DNA of 8,055 nt from assembly GCA_024710535.1 (NCBI GenBank), contig JANJUO010000435.1:1-8055 (forward strand). Reading direction: 5' to 3'. The position numbers were made by a program, and so were the translations under genes. A model generated the notes under the pieces. The model saw only the letters and a list, made by a program, of their open reading frames with translations. It did not search any database and was not told the origin of the DNA. Position 1 is the stretch's first letter. Each line of letters begins with the position of its first letter. Origin of the DNA: a bacterium (GTDB lineage: Bacteria > Bacteroidota > Ignavibacteria > Kapaibacteriales > UBA2268). Below are positions 7,962-8,055 of the stretch, piece by piece.

Positions 7962-8040
7962 TTGAATAATAGCAATATGTGAATTTATTGTCATTATTCA
8001 AACAGAGATTGAGTATTATTGCTATAAAATTCTCAATTTC
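7962..8040. repeat. cluster of overlapping dyads at the window end
   Basis: Three inverted repeats lie within 79 bases. TTGAATAAT (7962-7970) pairs with ATTATTCAA (7993-8001). TAGCAATA (7970-7977) pairs with TATTGCTA (8017-8024). GAGATTGAG (8005-8013) pairs with CTCAATTTC (8032-8040) through one G-T wobble. The first two interlock, so they could form alternative RNA structures or an operator for a gene beyond the window. Some of this is expected by chance in DNA this AT-rich. The rest of 7800-8055 holds no gene that I can see. Confidence 0.35.
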
Positions 8041-8055
8041 TAAAAATAAAATTAA

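Overview
The window is AT-rich bacterial DNA in which every protein gene lies on the + strand. The organism is most likely a member of the Bacteroidota or a close relative such as the Ignavibacteria/Kapaibacteria side of the FCB group. The reasons are a good match to the Bacteroidota-type promoter (TTTG-N19-TAnnTTTG) ahead of the large gene, mostly Shine-Dalgarno-free starts, and the style of the lipoprotein and type IIG proteins. No rRNA, tRNA, CRISPR array or insertion sequence was found.

Left part (1-2333): two envelope or secreted proteins form a tight pair. A small predicted lipoprotein (35-418) is followed 11 bases later by a secreted protein (430-2277) with the metal-ligand pattern of the zinc-dependent phospholipase C / S1-P1 nuclease fold and a long beta-rich C-terminal region. 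A strong intrinsic terminator (2295-2333) closes this unit.

Middle part (2334-6203): after about 240 non-coding bases with a Bacteroidota-type promoter comes a 1185-residue protein. It has the layout of a single-chain type IIG restriction-modification enzyme: an N-terminal PD-(D/E)XK nuclease, a gamma-class N6-adenine methyltransferase with DPAVGSGHF and NPPY motifs, a long coiled coil, a C-terminal specificity region and the usual family tail. Directly at its stop codon, in another frame, lies a short relic that reads as the C-terminal tail of a second enzyme of the same superfamily. This suggests that an older restriction or methylase gene was replaced here by recombination.

Right part (6204-8055): a 477-residue all-helical protein resembles the repeat region that follows the zinc finger in bacterial SWIM proteins, but the finger itself is absent. 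The last 256 bases contain only AT-rich dyads.

Hand-counted samples give about 35% GC for the phospholipase-like gene and about 25-26% for the two genes after the terminator. The right two-thirds may therefore be a horizontally acquired defence region next to older housekeeping or secreted genes. The restriction enzyme would act alone on DNA. Any link between it and the helical protein is inference from adjacency only.
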